Below, piece after piece: positions 62,841 to 64,000 of a DNA stretch of 64,000 nucleotides. This DNA is from Streptomyces sp. NBC_00078 (GTDB lineage: Bacteria > Actinomycetota > Actinomycetes > Streptomycetales > Streptomycetaceae): positions 3,348,001 to 3,412,000 of the forward strand of contig NZ_JAPELX010000001.1 of the NCBI RefSeq assembly GCF_026343335.1. Direction: 5' to 3'. Both the position numbers and the translations under genes were made by a program. Numbering within the stretch: the first letter of the stretch is position 1; each line of letters opens with the position of its first letter. The notes beneath the pieces were generated by a model that ran no database searches, was not told where the DNA came from, and saw nothing but the letters and a program-made list of their open reading frames with translations.

Positions 62841-62980
62841 GTGGCGGCGCACTCGGCAGGCAGCTCCGCCCGGCCGACACCCCAAGACCGGGCGACGCCA
62901 CGGTGACGGGACCGCCGGACCTGCACATATCTCACCCCTTGTCTCCGCCTCCGTAAGCCATCGGCAGTACGGTGTCGTCC

Positions 62981-63991
62981 ATGCGCCCCGACACGCCCGC
63001 CGAGAACGTCGACCACACCGCCGAAGCGGCACGCCTGGAGCGGACCGCCGACCTGTATCCCGAGGACGCCGAAGCCCTGCTCCTGCAGGCCGCGGCCCAC
63101 CTGGAACTGTCCGGCGACCGCCCCGCCGCGACCGCGCTCTACGACCACCTGCTCTCCTCCCGGACCGACCTGGAGGACCCCTACCTGGTACGAGCCCTCA
63201 AGGCCTCGAACCTGTGGGAGTACGGCCACGAGGCCGAGGCCCGCGCGATCATCGACGGCGTCCGCGCCGCGGCCCCACGGGACCCGGCTCCCTGGGTGAT
63301 CGTGGCGGAGTCACTGGAGTCGCACGACGAGCTGGAGGCGGCCCAGGAGACGTTCACCGAGGGAGCCCGCGTCCTCCTGACAGACGTGGACGAGCCCCCC
63401 TACGCGACACATCCGCTGCTCTTCGGCCGCCACCGGGTGAGGCGGATGCTGGGGCTCGCCCACGACGAGTGGGACACGGTGGCGGACCTCCTGCACTCGT
63501 CCCCGGTCTCCCTGGACGAACTCCACGACCCCAAGCGCGTGTGGTCCCTGGGCTCGGACAACCCGGCGGAGCTGGCGGCGGAAATCTCGCGGCTGCGGGC
63601 GGAGTTGGGCACCTTCCGCGAGGCCCTCTCCCGCCCGTTCCCGGTGGCGGTCCTGCACTGGCCGCAGGAGGAGCTGGCTGAGCTGCTGGCGGGCTACCCG
63701 ACCCTGGCCGCCGAGTACCCGTCCCATACCGACCACCTCGCGACGATAGAGGGGTCACTGCGGGAACTGGCGGCCAGCGGAACGCCGAACCTGGGAATCG
63801 TGACAGGCACGGTCCCGTCGTACGAGGCCTTCGCGGCTTCGGAGATGACATCGCCTGGCGAGGCGGATCTTCTGCCGCAGTACGCGACGACGCTGGCGGC
63901 GCGGGGGCGGGCTGTGGAGTGGCCGCCGCAGCGGGGGGCTGGGTGTTGGTGTGGGTCGGGGCGGGGGTATGGGGAGTGTCACGGGGTGTAG
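62981..63991 (+). CDS. SEC-C motif protein with TPR-like helices
   Basis: This 336-residue soluble protein has an N-terminal helical repeat region (about 15-110: DAEALLLQAAAHLELSGDRPAATALY, YLVRALKASNLWEYGHEAEARAII) and a long helical middle. The C-terminal CWCGSGRGYGECHG is the SEC-C zinc motif found at the end of SecA and many other proteins. Function is unknown. GTG 62972 is an alternative start nine bases upstream. Confidence 0.88.
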   Translation: MRPDTPAENVDHTAEAARLERTADLYPEDAEALLLQAAAHLELSGDRPAATALYDHLLSSRTDLEDPYLVRALKASNLWEYGHEAEARAIIDGVRAAAPRDPAPWVIVAESLESHDELEAAQETFTEGARVLLTDVDEPPYATHPLLFGRHRVRRMLGLAHDEWDTVADLLHSSPVSLDELHDPKRVWSLGSDNPAELAAEISRLRAELGTFREALSRPFPVAVLHWPQEELAELLAGYPTLAAEYPSHTDHLATIEGSLRELAASGTPNLGIVTGTVPSYEAFAASEMTSPGEADLLPQYATTLAARGRAVEWPPQRGAGCWCGSGRGYGECHGV

Positions 63992-64000
63992 CGGCCACGC

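Overview
The window is chromosomal DNA of a Streptomyces. It is strongly GC-biased, uses GTG/TTG starts often, has 4-bp ATGA/GTGA gene overlaps, and carries genes typical of the genus: the cellobiose regulon, a GGDEF/EAL protein of the CdgA type, cslA-glxA, class E and class F sortases, and a Tat-exported glycosidase. From memory, the order cebFG-bglC ... cdgA ... LPMO ... cslA-glxA-GH6 matches the S. coelicolor region around SCO2796-SCO2840 (cdgA is SCO2817, cslA SCO2836, glxA SCO2837). I see no phage, integrase, transposase, rRNA or CRISPR.

Layout. 1-5 kb: end of the cello-oligosaccharide importer (cebF, cebG) and beta-glucosidase bglC, with a CebR-type operator lying over the bglC ribosome binding site; then a secreted CBM2-GH18 chitinase. 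5-11.5 kb: an OmpR/histidine-kinase pair, two copies of a DnaA-box sequence, a spermidine-synthase-like protein, a large XRE-family regulator and a histidine phosphatase. 11.7-17.8 kb: a PAP2 membrane protein, then a tightly coupled three-gene unit of a Cas4/AddB-like iron-sulfur PD-(D/E)XK nuclease, a large protein of unknown function and an SF1 (Dna2/Upf1-like) helicase. This is the best candidate here for an undescribed system. 17.8-22.9 kb: the first of three identical tRNA-Lys(CUU) genes, a secreted M6-like metalloprotease, cdgA, and a luciferase-like oxidoreductase whose ribosome binding site sits in a 13-bp inverted repeat.

23-32 kb: a catabolic island with two Asp/Glu-racemase-superfamily (maleate isomerase-like) enzymes, a D-2-hydroxyacid dehydrogenase, an amidase, a DUF3830 protein, an Ehu-type amino-acid/osmolyte ABC importer and an IclR regulator, ending at the second tRNA-Lys. 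32-44 kb: an acyl-CoA-synthetase-like enzyme, then the hyphal-tip glycan region: AA10 LPMO, an SPFH-domain membrane protein, an NlpC/P60-like protein with peptidoglycan-binding repeats, the third tRNA-Lys, a FadR-type regulator, cellulose-synthase-like cslA, the copper radical oxidase glxA and a GH6 lipoprotein. CslA would make a beta-glucan, GlxA oxidise it, and the GH6 enzyme and LPMO trim it and open the wall.

44-64 kb: a sortase F pair, a NagD-type phosphatase, a probable aminophosphonate-degradation operon with its GntR regulator, an LAXTG surface protein, a repeat-rich spacer, a divergent ROK regulator / Gfo-Idh-MocA dehydrogenase pair with a near-perfect operator, a truncated F420-type oxidoreductase, a fumarylacetoacetase-type hydrolase, a YidC paralogue, an HxlR/MFS pair with duplicated operators, a class E sortase, a GH30 galactanase-like enzyme, a second MFS exporter and a SEC-C protein.

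Function calls come from reading the translations and recalling families; no search was run. Start codons were chosen from ribosome binding sites and overlaps and are marked where uncertain.
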